The notes under the pieces: model-generated
The model's input: the letters and a program-made list of their open reading frames with translations, nothing else
Told to the model about the DNA's origin: nothing
Database searches by the model: none
Position numbers and translations under genes: made by a program
Shown: positions 45,362 through 55,265 of the stretch, piece after piece
How the letters are laid out: each line of letters opens with the position of its first letter
Position numbering within the stretch: the stretch's first letter is position 1
Assembly: GCA_963791805.1 (NCBI GenBank)
Contig: CAWBTU010000006.1
Span: 1,116,001-1,180,000, forward strand
DNA from: JACMJL01 sp963791805
GTDB taxonomy: Bacteria > Bacillota > Clostridia > Clostridiales > Clostridiaceae
DNA: 64,000 nucleotides
Reading direction: 5' to 3'

Positions 45362-45733
45362 TTGTCAATAACTATATTACAATATGTACTTATTGTTACT
45401 TTAGTTCTTGGTACGGTATATTTTTTCTACCTGTTAAAAGAAAAATGTGTGGATATGGATGAAAATTATTACGGGATAAATTATTTGATTTTTGATACAT
45501 TAGAAGGTAAAGATGTGACTAAAAAGAGCGTGAAAAATATTTTAAGAATCGTCTCTGAAAATGTATGCTATGTGGAAGTGAATTATAATGAATTAATCAA
45601 TGAAAAGAAGGAAGAGCTTGCATTATCTTTAATAAAAGAGGAATTGGACAAATTAAATATTCAATCCCTAATTAGAGAACAAAGCATTAGGAACCTAATC
45701 AGACTTTGCTGTGCATTAAACAATATGAGTTAG
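45362..45733 (+). CDS. Hypothetical single-pass membrane protein
   Basis: 123 residues starting at TTG after AAAGGAGG. Residues about 3-24 (TILQYVLIVTLVLGTVYFFY) form one transmembrane helix. The rest is a hydrophilic, helix-rich domain with many charged residues. No family is recognised. It lies between two palindromic repeat clusters. It has no clear partner. Confidence 0.6.
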   Translation: MSITILQYVLIVTLVLGTVYFFYLLKEKCVDMDENYYGINYLIFDTLEGKDVTKKSVKNILRIVSENVCYVEVNYNELINEKKEELALSLIKEELDKLNIQSLIREQSIRNLIRLCCALNNMS

Positions 45734-45764
45734 AAATTCTAGATAACAATTTGAAAACAAATAA

Positions 45765-45835
45765 ACTCGCATAAGAAAACCCGGGACACCCCTCAACTCC
45801 AGAGTCTAGCTAAAGAGGGAGGGGTGTCCTGCTCG
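45765..45835 (+). repeat. Palindromic repeat copy
   Basis: GGGACACCCCTC (45783-45794) pairs perfectly with GAGGGGTGTCC (45819-45829). It is the best match to the family consensus, with the ATAAGAAAACCC leader and TGCTC tail. Confidence 0.9.
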
Positions 45836-45863
45836 TCCAATACCTAGAGAGAGATAATTGAAA

Positions 45864-45935
45864 ACTCGCCCGAGAAGATCTGTGACATCAATCAAGCCTA
45901 GAGCCTCTCCTAAAAGGGAGGGATGTCACGCCTTT
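45864..45935 (+). repeat. Palindromic repeat copy with compensatory stem changes
   Basis: GTGACATC (45882-45889) pairs with GATGTCAC (45922-45929). The second and seventh pairs differ from the consensus on both strands, so pairing is kept. A partial right half of another copy (AGAGAGAAGGGTG) is at about 45944-45970. The rest of the gap to 46212 shows nothing else. Confidence 0.8.
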
Positions 45936-46212
45936 CAAGAATTATAGAGAGAAGGGTGCTCTACTTGTCCAATATCTAAAGAGAAAATAATTCTACTCAT
46001 TCAAAAATAAAACCATGAAAGTATCTTTTCTATGCCAATTTAAAAAAGATTAATTTCAAAACTAGAAACTATTCAAACCATTGATATGACTATAACTTCT
46101 TAACTTCTTATCTTGTTATCTTGTTATCATGATATCTTTTTATAAATATTTATTTTCACTTAATGCTTTACGGAAATGAAATTAAAATATAAAATAACAT
46201 ATGAAAGATATA

Positions 46213-46268
46213 AGGCATATTCAAAAAATAACTAGCCAGTATGCTAGTCTATTTTGTATCATATGCCT
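46213..46268 (+). promoter_or_regulatory. Hairpin in the parE leader
   Basis: AGGCATAT (46213-46220) pairs with ATATGCCT (46261-46268), and an inner ACTAGC pairs with GCTAGT. The hairpin ends 28 bp before the parE start. It has no T run, so it is not a terminator; it may affect mRNA stability or be an operator. Confidence 0.55.
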
Positions 46269-46296
46269 AAGTATGAGTAAAGTATGGGGGATTATA

Positions 46297-48252
46297 ATGA
46301 GTCTTGAGATAAATGATATACAATCCTATGAAGTAACAGATTTAACTTCTTTAGAAAAATTAGAGCCAGTGAGGATAAGACCAGGTATGTATATTGGTTC
46401 CACTGGAAGCAAAGGTCTACACCATTGCATATGGGAGATATTAGATAATGCCATTGATGAAATATCTAACGGTTATGGAGATAAGGCTACAATAACCTTA
46501 AATTCTGATAAAAGTGTTACGGTTGAGGATAATGGAAGGGGAGTACCAACTGGTATTCATCCAATAAAAAAAATCTCTGGCGTAGAGATGGTATATACTG
46601 AATTGCATACTGGTGGTAAATTCGATAACAAGAACTATAAAACCTCTGGAGGTCTGCACGGCGTTGGAGCAGCTGTAGTTAATGCTCTCTCACAATGGCT
46701 TGTAGTTGAAGTAAAACAAAAGGGGAATTTATATAGACAACGATTTGAAAATGCTTATGATAAAGAATTAAAGAAGATTATGCCAGGTACTCCTGTTTCA
46801 AAACTTGAAATAGTGGGAAAAACAGAGGAAACAGGTACAAAAGTAACTTTTATGCCTGACGAAGAGGTATTTACTTTAATAGATTTTAAATTTGATTATA
46901 TAGATGAGAGACTTCAGGAGTTATCCTTCCAAAATAAAGGAATAACCCTTGTGCTAATAGACAATAGAAAAGATGAACCAATAATAAAAGAGTATCACTC
47001 CAAAAGGGGACTACTTGATTTTATAGATTACTTAAATGAAAGTAAAACAGTGCTTCATAAAGATCCTATTCTTTTTGAAGGAGAGAGAGAAGTAAACGGT
47101 ATAAGCGTAAACGCAGAAATATGTATGCAGTTTACGGATTCAACAACTGAATACATAGCTAGCTATGTTAATAATATTCCTACAACTGAATCAGGGACTC
47201 ATGAAACAGGTTTTAGGACAGGAATGACTAGAGCCTTTAAAGAGTGGGCTAAAAAGCTTAATCTTGTAAAGGAAAAAGATAAAGAATTTGAAGGTGACGA
47301 TCTTAGAGAAGGTCTAACTTCAATAGTAAAAATAAAGATAAATAATCCGATTTTTGAAGGACAGACTAAAACAAAGCTTGGGAATAATGAAGCATATACT
47401 ATGCTAAATGAGTTAACATACACTAAGCTGTCAGAATGGATTGAGGATAATAAGGAAACAGCTACTAGCTTAATTTCAAATGCTCTGGATGCAGCAGCAA
47501 GAAGAGAAAAAATTAAAAAAATAAATGAAGCTGAGAGAAAAAAAGTTGGAAAAGGTACAGCACCTCTTGCAGGAAAGATTGCAGTTTGCACACTTAAAGA
47601 TCCACAATACTGCGAATTCATAGTTGTGGAGGGAGATTCAGCAGGAGGAAGTGCTAAGCAAGCAAGAGATAGAAGGTTTCAGACAATAATGCCATCAAAA
47701 GGAAAAATTATGAATACTGAAAAACAAAAACTTGAAAATGTAATAGCAAGTGAAGAATTAAAAATATTTAATGTAGCAATTGGTACGGGAGTGTTAGACA
47801 ACTATAGAGAAGATGAACTTAAATATAATAAAATAATCATTATGAGTGATGCAGATGTAGATGGGTACCATATTAGAACTTTATGGATGACTTATATATA
47901 TAGATATATGAGACAATTAATTAATAATGGACATCTATATATTGCACTACCTCCCCTTTACAAGGTATATAAACACACTAAAGGCCAAGACGTTGTTAAA
48001 TATGCCTATAGTGATGAGGAACTACAGAAGGTAAAAAAGGAAATTGGTAAAGGTGCTCTTTTACAAAGGTATAAAGGTCTTGGGGAAATGAATCCGGATC
48101 AATTATGGGATACAACCTTGAATCCTGAAACAAGAACCCTTCAACAAGTTACATTAGAGGATGCTGCTAAAGCTGAAAAAATGGTTTCTTTATTAATGGG
48201 AGATGTAGTTGAGCCGAGAAGAAATTATATGTATAAGTACGCTGAGTTTTAG
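46297..48252 (+). CDS. parE: DNA topoisomerase IV subunit B
   Basis: 651 residues. GHKL ATPase motifs EILDNAIDEISNG and LHGVGAAVVNALS are present, then the TOPRIM EGDSAGGSAKQARDRRFQ and DADVDGYHIRTLW. It forms the ATPase half of a type IIA topoisomerase that decatenates daughter chromosomes. It pairs with parC 14 bp downstream. The choice of topoisomerase IV over gyrase rests on this unlinked parE-parC pair and the C-terminal form; gyrB/gyrA are usually near dnaA. The start is ATG 46297 (after GTATGGGGG); an in-frame ATG at 46201 would put the leader hairpin inside the gene. Confidence 0.9.
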   Translation: MSLEINDIQSYEVTDLTSLEKLEPVRIRPGMYIGSTGSKGLHHCIWEILDNAIDEISNGYGDKATITLNSDKSVTVEDNGRGVPTGIHPIKKISGVEMVYTELHTGGKFDNKNYKTSGGLHGVGAAVVNALSQWLVVEVKQKGNLYRQRFENAYDKELKKIMPGTPVSKLEIVGKTEETGTKVTFMPDEEVFTLIDFKFDYIDERLQELSFQNKGITLVLIDNRKDEPIIKEYHSKRGLLDFIDYLNESKTVLHKDPILFEGEREVNGISVNAEICMQFTDSTTEYIASYVNNIPTTESGTHETGFRTGMTRAFKEWAKKLNLVKEKDKEFEGDDLREGLTSIVKIKINNPIFEGQTKTKLGNNEAYTMLNELTYTKLSEWIEDNKETATSLISNALDAAARREKIKKINEAERKKVGKGTAPLAGKIAVCTLKDPQYCEFIVVEGDSAGGSAKQARDRRFQTIMPSKGKIMNTEKQKLENVIASEELKIFNVAIGTGVLDNYREDELKYNKIIIMSDADVDGYHIRTLWMTYIYRYMRQLINNGHLYIALPPLYKVYKHTKGQDVVKYAYSDEELQKVKKEIGKGALLQRYKGLGEMNPDQLWDTTLNPETRTLQQVTLEDAAKAEKMVSLLMGDVVEPRRNYMYKYAEF

Positions 48253-48266
48253 GAAGGGTGAAATGA

Positions 48267-51156
48267 ATGGCAAAAAAAATAGATATTCCTGTAGACAATA
48301 ATATTATTAAAATACCAATAGAAGAAGCTATGCCAGATAATTATCTGCCCTATGCAGTTGAAGTAGCAAAGGAAAGAGCGCTACCTGATGTTAGAGATGG
48401 CCTTAAGCCAGTACACAGAAGGATTTTGTATGGTGCTTATCAATTAAAGGCATTCCCAGATAGACCTTACTATAAATCTGCAAGAATTGTCGGAGATATT
48501 TTAGGTAAATATCACCCACATGGAGATGCTTCAGTTTATGATGCCATGGTAATTCTTGCTCAAGATTTTTCTACAAGAAAACCTTTAATAGACGGACATG
48601 GAAACTGGGGAAGTATAGATGGTGACAATGCAGCAGCAATGCGTTATACAGAAGCAAGGCTTACACCTATTGCTCTTGAATTACTAAAAGATTTAGATAA
48701 AGATGTGGTAGATATGGTTGAAAACTATTCTGCCTCTGAATTAGAGCCTCAAGTTTTACCAGCAAGATACCCTAATTTACTTGTAAACGGGGTTTTTGGT
48801 ATTGCAGTAGGACTTGCTACTAATATACCTCCACACAACTTGTGCGAGGTTATAGACGGTACTCTAGCGTTTATAGATAATCCAGAAATAACAACAAAAG
48901 AACTAATGAATTACATTAAAGGACCAGATTTACCTACAGGCGGAATGCTAATTGGTAAAAATGCTCTAGTAGCGGCTTATGAAACTGGAGAGGGAAAAGT
49001 TACCTTAAGAGCTAAAACAAAAATTGAAAAGCTTGAAAATGGTAGACTTGGAATTGTTATTACTGAATTTCCATACAGAAGAAATAAAGCTAGGTTACTT
49101 CAATTTATTTCTGAGATGACTGATGATAAAAGACACGCTAAATCTCTTGAAGCAATAACAGATATAAGAGATGAATCTGATAGAAACGGTATTAGAGCTG
49201 TAATTGAGTTAAGAAAAGCTGTTACGGAAGATGGAGCAGAAAAAATACTTAAATATTTACTTAAGAAGACTGAACTTCAATGTAATGTACCCTTTAATAT
49301 GGTTGCAATTGCAGATGGAAAACCAGAAACTCTAGGACTTAAAATCAATACTATATCACTATATTAATCATCAAAAAGAGGTAGTTACAAGAAGAACAAA
49401 AAATGAATTACAATCAGCTGAGAAGCGCTTTCATATTGTAGAGGGCTTTATAAAGGCAATCGATATTTTAGATGAAATTATAATGACAATAAGAGCCTCT
49501 AAATCTAAAAAAGATTCTGAAACTAATCTATGTAATGCCTTTGGATTTACTCAGCTTCAAGCAGAGGCTATTGTAGAATTAATGCTTTATAGATTAACTG
49601 GTCTTGAAATTAAAACCTTTGAAAAAGAGTATAAGGAATTAGAGAAAACTATTAAAGGACTTAAAGCTATTCTAGAAAATGAAGCTGAACTTTTAAAAGT
49701 AATTAAAAGGGAGCTTTGTGAAGTAAAAGAAAAGCATGGTGATAAAAGACGTACTCAAATAGTAGAAAATGATGAAGAAGCTAAAATAGATATAGAAGAA
49801 CTAATTATTGTAGAGGATACAATGGTTTCAATGTCTAATGAAGGTTATATAAAGAGAGTACCATTAAAGTCTTATAATAGATCCAATACTAATGTAGAGG
49901 ATATAGAATATAGAGAAGGTGACTTTAATAAATATTTATTTTCATCAAACACAATTGATACTATTATGTTTTTTACAGACAAAGGCAACATGTATCAGAT
50001 AAAAGGTTCAGTAATCCCAGAGTTTAAATGGAAAGAAAAAGGTGAAAGAATAGATAGTATAATCAAAGGTCTAGATTTTGCTAAGGAAAAAGTTGTAGCA
50101 GTTAATTCTGTTTCAAGCAGCCCTCTGCAAAAGGATTTTGTTATGTTTACTAATTTAGGCAACATAAAAAGATCAGGAATAGATAAATTTGTAACTAACT
50201 ATTCAAAAGTTATGGCACTTAAGCTTAGGGAAAATGAAAGATTAATAGATGTTCAGCTTGTAGATAAGGAAAAAGAAAGAGGATTCCTTAAAATTCTTAC
50301 ATCTACAGGTCTAAAGTTTTCTTTAGAAGAACCAGAATTACTTGATTTAGAAAGAAGTAATCTAGGAACTCAGTTATTTAATTTAAGCTTTAAGAATCAA
50401 GTTACTAAGGTTGAATATACAAATGAATACGAGTTTAAGAGTATGGTATTAAATATTACAAAAGATGGTATAATAAGTAACTATGATATTTCTAAGTATT
50501 CTTCCAAAAAGGAAAATATAATACAAACTAATTCACTATGTAGAATATTAATTTTTTCTTCTAGTGGTAAAGTATATAATATACCATCATATATATTAGA
50601 AAATTTAAGTGAAACCATAAACCTAGAAAATTTAGTTGATGACTATGATGCAAAGGCTAAGATAATTGGAGCAGTTTCAATTGTTAATTTTCAACAAGAT
50701 ATGAGCATTTACTTTGTGAGCAAAAAAGGACTTGTTAAGAGAACTATGTTATCTGAGTTTGTAGGAGAATATTCTTCTACACTAGCGTATAAATTGAAAG
50801 GTGATAGTGATAAACTAATATCTGTAATATTCAATGAAAATGATGTTGAAGCTGACATGATATTAATAACAAAAAGCGCAATGTGTATTAGATTTGAATG
50901 TAGTGGTATAAATTATATGGGAAGAAGTGCATCAGGAGTTACTGGTATCACACTTCAAGAATATGATGAGGTGTGCTTTGGTGATATAGTCCCAAAAGCA
51001 AGTACTGGATCTAAAGTTACTCTAATATCTAGTAAAGCAGCTAAACAAGAATTTGTACTTTCAGATATAAAAACACAGAATAGAGCTGGAAGAGGAAAGA
51101 ATTTAATTCTTGTGGTTATGGATGATTTCTTAAAGGAAGTAAAATTAAAGAAATAG
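48267..51156 (+). pseudogene. parC: DNA topoisomerase IV subunit A, broken by one frameshift
   Basis: Repaired, about 962 residues. The N-terminal breakage-reunion domain has the catalytic Tyr127 (AAAMRYTEARLTPI). The frame stops at 49365-49367 (just after KINTISLY), while the same protein continues in another frame from about 49345 (SILYHYINHQKEVVTRR) through to 51156. One extra A in the AAAA of 49341-49344 explains it. The rest includes the long coiled coil (about 49560-49740) and the C-terminal DNA-wrapping repeats. ParC is normally essential, which makes a sequencing error the best explanation. Start GAAGGGTG then ATG at 48267. Confidence 0.92.
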
Positions 51157-51165
51157 GAGAAAATT

Positions 51166-51737
51166 ATGAAGAATGCAGTGATTTTTTTAGCCAATGGTTT
51201 TGAAGAAATTGAGGCACTGACTGTGGTAGATATTCTTAGAAGAGCAGAGATAAAATGCGATATGTGTTCTATAGAAAGCCTAAAGGTTACCGGAGCACAT
51301 GGAATCGCTGTTGAAGCAGATTTTACAATTTCAGAAAGTGATTTTAAGGAGTATGAATGCTTAGTTTTACCAGGTGGAATGCCAGGTTCAAAAAACTTAA
51401 AGAAAACTCAAGGATTATTGAATTAGTTAAAGAATTTAATGAAAAGGGTAAATTTATTGCGGCTATTTGTGCAGCCCCTATAGTTCTAAATGAAGCACAG
51501 GTGATTACGGATAAAAAAATCACCTCATTCCCAGGAGTAAAAGATGAACTTTTAGGCTGTAAATACCAGAATGAGATAGTTGTACAGGATGGTAATTTAA
51601 TTACTAGCAGAGGACCAGCTACTGCAATGGCTTTCTCATTGAAAATAGTTGAAAATCTAACTAGTGAAGTAGTGTCTAATAAGCTGAAAGCTGATATGCT
51701 TGTAAATTTATTAGAAATGAAGATTAAAGGGATTTAA
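51166..51737 (+). pseudogene. DJ-1/YajL-like protein, broken by one frameshift
   Basis: The start (ANGFEEIEALTVVDILRRAE) and LVLPGGMPGSKNL are in one frame, stopping at 51424-51426. The second half (NSRIIELVKEFNEKGKFIAA, then ICAAP with the nucleophile Cys) is in another frame to 51737. Adding one A to the AAA at 51399-51401 gives a complete protein of about 190 residues, a normal DJ-1/YajL length with the Cys in AAICAAP and TSRGPATAMAF. It is the second DJ-1 gene in the window and 9 bp after parC. Confidence 0.88.
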
Positions 51738-51804
51738 TACTAAACCCAAATAAGGATAATATAAGCTTATTACATAAAAATAGAAAACCGTATACTTTAA
51801 AATG

Positions 51805-51866
51805 TCCTCCTTTTGTATAGACTCAGATTAAAAAGTAATACTGAGTTTTACAAAAGGAGGTTTTTG
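51805..51866 (+). terminator. Terminator after the DJ-1 gene
   Basis: CCTCCTTTTGTA pairs with TACAAAAGGAGG, with inner ACTCAG/CTGAGT, followed by TTTTTG. Ends the parE-parC-DJ-1 transcript. Confidence 0.88.
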
Positions 51867-51891
51867 CAATTTTTAATTTAAGGAGCCAGAT

Positions 51892-53121
51892 ATGGATTGT
51901 AAATATTTAGAAAATGGAATGAAAGTAATATATGTACATAGACCAGGTAATATAACTTCTTTTTCAATGGGTCTTGATGCAGGTGCAAATGCTGAGAAAA
52001 GCAATGAGATTGGCATTGCTCATATAGTTGAGCATATGGTATTCAAAGGAACTAAAAGTAGAAATGAATTTGAAATAAATACTCAATGTGACAGTGTATT
52101 TGGATTTAATAATGCAATGACTAACTTCCCTTATGTAATTTATTACGGCACCACTTTAAGCCAAGATTTTCAAAAGGGTCTTGAAATATTTTCTGATATA
52201 ATAATAAATCCTACTTTCCCAGAAGAGGGTTTTAAGGAAGAGCTTAAAGTAATTTGTGAAGAGCTGAAAGAATGGAAAGAAGATATATATCAATGCTTGG
52301 AAGATAGTTTGTATAATAATGCATTTGAAAATAGAAGAATTAAAGAATTAATTATAGGCAGCGAAGAAGCTATTATTTCAACAAGTTTACAAAGCATAAA
52401 AGAGTTTTACAATAAAAATTATTGCCCAGAGAATTGTGTGATCAGCATAGTTAGTTCCGAGAGCTATGAAGAAGTTTGCTCAGCTGTTGAAGCTGAATTT
52501 AGTGATTGGAAAAGAAAGTCATTTTTAAAAGATGATATTATTTATGAAGACAATAACACAGGACTGTGTATTGAACAAAAGAGTGGAATACAAGGCTGTA
52601 AAATTCAATATTGTTTCCCAATTCATAATTTGAACCAGTTGCAAATTGCTTCATTAAAGCACTTGAATTTTGCTTTTGGTGAAGGTACAAGCAGCATTTT
52701 ATATGATGCCCTAAGAACAAAGCTTGGTCTAGTTTATGAAGTTTCTTCAGAAATTAAAAACGAAAAAGGCATTAAACTTTTTAATATTTCCCTTGGCACC
52801 TCTTTTGAAAACATTAATAAAGCTTTGCAGGAAGTAGAAAATTGCATTAAAAAAGTAAAAGATAAAGACTTTTTTATAAAAATGTACAACAAAGAATCTA
52901 TTAAAAAGTCCAGCAAAATGCTTAAATTAAAACAAGAGCTTAAATACGAAAAAAGCCTAATATTATGCAATGCGCTTACAACCTATGAGATAATGTATGG
53001 TGACTTTACAAAAGTATTTAGCGAATTAGAGGAACTAGACACAATTACACCTAAGGAAGTATATGAAGTTGCTTGCCTAGTTTTAAACAATCCAACAATA
53101 CAAATTTTAAAACCAACTTAA
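51892..53121 (+). CDS. M16 family zinc peptidase
   Basis: 409 residues. The inverted zinc motif HIVEH is at 44-48 (HxxEH), with the later acidic ligand expected about 76 residues downstream (EELKEWKEDIY region). The C-terminal half is the usual inactive partner domain of M16 proteases. The length is the typical roughly 410. It is related to mitochondrial processing peptidase and YmxG; it likely acts on peptides. AAGGAGCC precedes the ATG. It stands alone before the repeat-rich gap. Confidence 0.85.
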   Translation: MDCKYLENGMKVIYVHRPGNITSFSMGLDAGANAEKSNEIGIAHIVEHMVFKGTKSRNEFEINTQCDSVFGFNNAMTNFPYVIYYGTTLSQDFQKGLEIFSDIIINPTFPEEGFKEELKVICEELKEWKEDIYQCLEDSLYNNAFENRRIKELIIGSEEAIISTSLQSIKEFYNKNYCPENCVISIVSSESYEEVCSAVEAEFSDWKRKSFLKDDIIYEDNNTGLCIEQKSGIQGCKIQYCFPIHNLNQLQIASLKHLNFAFGEGTSSILYDALRTKLGLVYEVSSEIKNEKGIKLFNISLGTSFENINKALQEVENCIKKVKDKDFFIKMYNKESIKKSSKMLKLKQELKYEKSLILCNALTTYEIMYGDFTKVFSELEELDTITPKEVYEVACLVLNNPTIQILKPT

Positions 53122-53151
53122 TTACTAAAAATATGTACACTGACAGATATT

Positions 53152-53221
53152 TTGCCCAAGAAAACCCGGGACATTCCTCAACTCCAGAGCCATTCTAAAG
53201 AGAGAGGAGTGTCCCGCTCCC
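53152..53221 (+). repeat. Palindromic repeat copy
   Basis: GGGACATTCCTC (53168-53179) pairs fully with GAGGAGTGTCCC (53204-53215), with one G-U pair. Both arms have changed relative to the consensus while pairing is kept. Confidence 0.88.
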
Positions 53222-53299
53222 ACCAAGACAGAAATGTAAGCTAGAGACAACACTACATTCTACAAAAAATATAGAAACAATACTTTCTGACAAGAAGAA

Positions 53300-53386
53300 C
53301 ACGCCTAGGAAAACCCGGGACACCTTTCAACTCCAAAGACCATCTAAAAAGATGGCCTCTCTAAAAATAGAGGGGCGTCCTGCGCA
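53300..53386 (+). repeat. Palindromic repeat copy with inner insertion
   Basis: GGGACACCTTTC (53317-53328) pairs partly with GAGGGGCGTCC (53370-53380). An extra inner hairpin (CCATCT/AGATGG) plus CTCT/AGAG lengthens the loop. It is 60 bp before the recJ start. Confidence 0.75.
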
Positions 53387-53445
53387 TGAATAAGATAAAA
53401 ACAAACAATAAAATATGATATAATATACTCATGGAGGGCTATTCA

Positions 53446-55191
53446 ATGGAGAAACAATGGATGCTAAAAAGAACCACTGCTGACGTAAAAGACATAGCAA
53501 AAAGATGCAACATAAGCGAGGATATTGCTTTGATTTTAGCTAACAGAGGAATTAAGGAAGAAAATGAAATAAATAAATTTTTAAATGGAACTTTAAATGA
53601 TCTTTATGATCCTTTTTTGATGAAAGATATGGAAAAGGGTATTGATATAATGATAGATGCAATTAATGACGAAAAAAAAATAATTGTGTATGGAGATTAT
53701 GATGCTGATGGAGTGACAAGTACAACAATCTTGTATAAAGCAATTAAGCAATGTGGCGGAGATGTGTCCTATTACATCCCTGATCGTGAGAGCGAAGGAT
53801 ATGGCATGAGCAGCAATAGAATTAAAATCATCAAGGAACAAGGTGTAGATGTAATTATTACCTGTGACAATGGAATTTCTGCAATGGAGCAGGTAGCCTT
53901 TGCAAAGTCACTTGGTATGACAGTGGTTATAACGGATCATCATGAATTAACCTTTGTTATAAATGAAAATGAAGAAAGAGAATATATTACGCCAAATGCT
54001 GATGCAATAATAAATCCAAAACAATTAGATTGCACATATCCATTTAAATCACTATGTGGCGCTGGGATAGCTTTTAAGTTTGTTCAAGGATTATTTAGAG
54101 AGCTAGGCTTTGAAGAAGAATTAGCCTATGAATATGTTGAACTAGCTGGAATTGGAACAGTTTGCGATATCGTAGATTTATTAGATGAAAACAGAATAAT
54201 TGTAAAAGCTGCTTTAGAAAGATTAAGTAATTCTAGCAATCTAGGAATAATAGCCTTAAAGAGTGTACTCGGGATATGTGACAAGAATATTAATACTTAC
54301 AATATTGGTTATCAAATAGGCCCATGTATTAATGCTACAGGTCGACTTGATAAGGCTTCCTTGTCAGTTGAATTACTACTATGTACAGATAAAGAAAGTT
54401 CTGACGGTTTAGCAAAAAAATTATATGATCTTAATAAAGAAAGACAGGATATGACAAATAAAAATGTTGAAGAGGTTATAGAATTAATTGCAAAGTCTAG
54501 TCTTGATGATCAGAAAGTTTTGGTTATATATAAGGAAGATGTACATGAGAGTATTGCTGGTATAGTAGCTGGCAAAGTTAAAGAAAAATATTATTTACCA
54601 ACCATTATACTAACTAAAGGGAAAGATATGCCAAAGGGCTCTGGAAGATCCATTGATGAATACAATATGTTTGAGGAACTGCTGAAATGCAAATCAATTA
54701 TTTCAAAATTTGGTGGTCATCCCATGGCAGCGGGACTATCCATTACTGAGGACAATATACTTACTTTAAGAAAGATGCTTAATGAAAATTGCACCCTTAA
54801 GGAGGAAGATTTTAAACCTAAGATAAGAATAGAAAAAAGAGTTAATCTTAGAAATATAGATATGAGATTTATTGAAGAATTAGAACTACTTGAGCCTTTT
54901 GGAAAAGGAAATCCAACGCCACTGTTTGCAGAGAAAAATATCAGAATTTCTAACGTATCATATTTTGGTAAGGATTCAAACATTGCAAAATGGTATATGG
55001 ATAAAGGAGACGGAAAGAGCAAAATTGAAGGAATATGTTTTGGAAAAGGAACTGAGCTTAAGAATTTATTATTAAGTCAAACTGGAGTGAATACTTCTAT
55101 GGTAGATCTCATTTTTACACCTACTGTAAATGAATATATGGGTAAGAAAAGTATTCAGTTGAAAACTGTTGATTTTAGAGTATCAAATTAA
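53446..55191 (+). CDS. recJ: Single-stranded-DNA-specific exonuclease RecJ
   Basis: 581 residues. DHH-family motifs are in order: YGDYDADGVTSTT (about 79-91), TCDNGIS, TDHHE (about 163-167), then the DHHA1 GSGRSIDEY (about 400) and FGGHPMAAGLS. It degrades single-stranded DNA 5' to 3' in recombination and repair. The start is ATG 53446 after ATGGAGGG, which supports this over the ATG at 53431. A TATAAT (53419-53424) lies just upstream without a clear -35. It is followed 74 bp later by murG. Confidence 0.94.
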   Translation: MEKQWMLKRTTADVKDIAKRCNISEDIALILANRGIKEENEINKFLNGTLNDLYDPFLMKDMEKGIDIMIDAINDEKKIIVYGDYDADGVTSTTILYKAIKQCGGDVSYYIPDRESEGYGMSSNRIKIIKEQGVDVIITCDNGISAMEQVAFAKSLGMTVVITDHHELTFVINENEEREYITPNADAIINPKQLDCTYPFKSLCGAGIAFKFVQGLFRELGFEEELAYEYVELAGIGTVCDIVDLLDENRIIVKAALERLSNSSNLGIIALKSVLGICDKNINTYNIGYQIGPCINATGRLDKASLSVELLLCTDKESSDGLAKKLYDLNKERQDMTNKNVEEVIELIAKSSLDDQKVLVIYKEDVHESIAGIVAGKVKEKYYLPTIILTKGKDMPKGSGRSIDEYNMFEELLKCKSIISKFGGHPMAAGLSITEDNILTLRKMLNENCTLKEEDFKPKIRIEKRVNLRNIDMRFIEELELLEPFGKGNPTPLFAEKNIRISNVSYFGKDSNIAKWYMDKGDGKSKIEGICFGKGTELKNLLLSQTGVNTSMVDLIFTPTVNEYMGKKSIQLKTVDFRVSN

Positions 55192-55265
55192 ATTACTATA
55201 AATATAGCGAAAATTTGTAATATATAGTATATTAGATTTAGCCAACTTAATTAGGAGATGATTAT

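Noticed and set aside
38480..53386. Palindromes as simple Rho-independent terminators
   Set aside because: Most copies lack a T run after the right arm, and loop and flank sequences are more conserved than terminators need. At most the copy at 45181-45250 could serve that way.
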